NCBI GenBank assembly: GCA_027489195.1
Contig: JAIYAG010000221.1
Location: forward strand, 1 to 6,734
Direction: 5' to 3'
Origin: Burkholderiales bacterium
GTDB lineage: Bacteria; Pseudomonadota; Gammaproteobacteria; Burkholderiales; Burkholderiaceae_E
DNA length: 6,734 bases
Below the pieces are notes generated by a model. The model had not been told where the DNA came from, searched no databases, and worked only from the letters and a program-made list of their open reading frames with translations. Position numbers and translations under genes: made by a program. Shown here piece by piece: positions 5,654 through 6,734 of the stretch (its first letter is position 1; each line of letters begins with the position of its first letter).

Positions 5654-6734
5654 ACCCCGTGATGCCGATGTTCCAGGGCACGAACTCATGGTCGCCGAGT
5701 CCGAGCACCTCGCTCTTCGTGCGCTCGCCGGAGGCGGTGGCCAGCAGGTGGCGGAAGATCGCCTCGCCGGACTCCTGCAGCGTCTGGGTGCCGTCGAGGA
5801 TCGTGCCGCAGTTGACGTCCATGTCGTCGCGCAGCCGCTCGAACATCGGCGTGTTGGTCGCGAGCTTGATCGAGGGCACGGGCTTGGCGCCGAACATCGA
5901 GCCGCGCCCGGTGGTGAACATGATCACGTTCGCGCCGCCGGCGATCTGGCCGGTCGCCGAGGTCGGGTCGAAGCCGGGGGTGTCCATGAACACCAGCCCC
6001 TTCTGCACCACCGGCTCGGCGTAGCGGTAGACCTCCATCAGCGGCCCGGTGCCGCCCTTCATCGACGAGCCGAGCGACTTCTCGAAGATGTTCGCGAGGC
6101 CGCCGGCGTGATTGCCGGGGCTCACGTTGCCGTTGATCTGGGTGTCGCGCCCCACCGTGTAGACGTCCTTCCACCAGCGGATGCGCTCGACGAGCTTCTC
6201 GCCGACCTCGCGGCTGCGGGCGCGTCGCGTCAGCGTGTGCTCGACGCCGTAGATCTCGGGCGTCTCCGACAGGATGGCCGTGCCGCCGTGGCGCACCAGG
6301 ATGTCCATCGCGGCGCCCAGCGCCGGGTTCGCGGTGATCGACGAGAAGCCGTCGGAGCCCCCGCACTGCAGCCCGACGGTCAGGTGCGAGGCCGGCACCG
6401 GACGCCGCTCCACGCGGTTCGCGTCCGCCAGCAGGTCGCGCACTGCGGCGATGCCCGCCTCGATGGTCTTCGTCGTGCCGCCGGTGTCCTGCATCACGAA
6501 GGTCTTGAGCCGCGGGCCTTCGTGCAGCCCGAGCTTCGAGACCTGGTTGCGCTCGCAGCCCAGGCCGATGACCAGCGCCGCGGCGAGGTTCGGATGCGAG
6601 GCGTAGCCGGTCATCGTCCGGCGCAGCAGGTCCATCGGCTCGCCGGTCATCTCCATGCCGCAGCCGGTGCCGTGGGCGAAGGCGACCACGCCGTCGATGT
6701 TCGGATACTCGGCCAGCCGCTCGGGCGTGAACCA
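5652..6734 (-). CDS. UxaA/GarD-family sugar-acid dehydratase, C-terminal part
   Basis: The frame is open from the right edge to the TGA at 5652-5654, giving 360 residues; the first part, about 140-160 residues including any SAF-like N-terminal domain, lies outside. Family members are metal-dependent cytosolic dehydratases of altronate or galactarate, which feed hexuronate or hexarate breakdown, and also include the sulfolactate sulfo-lyase large subunit (SuyB). Motifs (fragment numbering): AHGTGCGM 20-27, GLGCERNQ 57-64, QDTGGTTKTIEAG 82-94, QCGGSDGFSSITANPALG 123-140, SETPEIYGVEHTL 156-168, NVSPGNHAGGLANIFEKSLG 203-222, and ANVIMFTTGRGSMFG 268-282. The motif content appears intact. Substrate cannot be fixed without the N-terminus and neighbours, so no symbol is given. 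Its stop codon lies within the right arm of the 127-bp inverted-repeat element. Confidence 0.9.
   Translation of the reverse strand, partial: WFTPERLAEYPNIDGVVAFAHGTGCGMEMTGEPMDLLRRTMTGYASHPNLAAALVIGLGCERNQVSKLGLHEGPRLKTFVMQDTGGTTKTIEAGIAAVRDLLADANRVERRPVPASHLTVGLQCGGSDGFSSITANPALGAAMDILVRHGGTAILSETPEIYGVEHTLTRRARSREVGEKLVERIRWWKDVYTVGRDTQINGNVSPGNHAGGLANIFEKSLGSSMKGGTGPLMEVYRYAEPVVQKGLVFMDTPGFDPTSATGQIAGGANVIMFTTGRGSMFGAKPVPSIKLATNTPMFERLRDDMDVNCGTILDGTQTLQESGEAIFRHLLATASGERTKSEVLGLGDHEFVPWNIGITG

Overview
The window is very GC-rich (roughly 70%), densely packed bacterial DNA. The gene content (a chemoreceptor-like membrane protein, an MsbA-type exporter, formate-tetrahydrofolate ligase, an altronate/galactarate dehydratase-family enzyme), the codon bias and a TACACT-type -10 sequence suggest a high-GC betaproteobacterium of the Burkholderiales. 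This placement is an inference from style, because no rRNA or tRNA gene is present.

Layout, left to right. (1) Positions 1-692, minus: the N-terminal 230 residues of a two-TM, four-helix-bundle sensor of the methyl-accepting chemotaxis type, cut by the window edge just as a HAMP domain begins. (2) Positions 693-996: a divergent intergenic region of about 300 bp with a cluster of GGTCG/CGACC half-sites, including a perfect 8-bp inverted repeat, and a candidate promoter for the next gene. (3) Positions 997-2871, plus: a complete fused TMD-NBD ABC exporter. (4) Positions 2855-4513, minus: complete fhs, running tail-to-tail into the exporter gene with a 17-bp overlap of the 3' ends. (5) Positions 4514-4686: a short GC-rich spacer with two inverted repeats. 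(6) Positions 4687-5496, minus: a 269-aa protein of unknown function that looks DUF4238-like. (7) Positions 5527-5653: a 127-bp nested inverted-repeat element. (8) Positions 5652-6734, minus: the C-terminal 360 residues of a UxaA/GarD-family sugar-acid dehydratase, cut by the right edge.

The genes do not form an obvious single pathway. Fhs supplies 10-formyl-THF from formate; the dehydratase belongs to hexarate/hexonate breakdown; the exporter and chemoreceptor are separate membrane functions. The three minus-strand genes on the right could be read in one direction, but the inverted-repeat element and the 173-bp spacer argue that they are separate transcription units. No mobile-element genes, CRISPR array, defence system or biosynthetic cluster is visible. 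The most unusual features are the 127-bp palindromic element (probably a dispersed genomic repeat), the half-site cluster in the divergent promoter region, and a substituted signature motif in Fhs.
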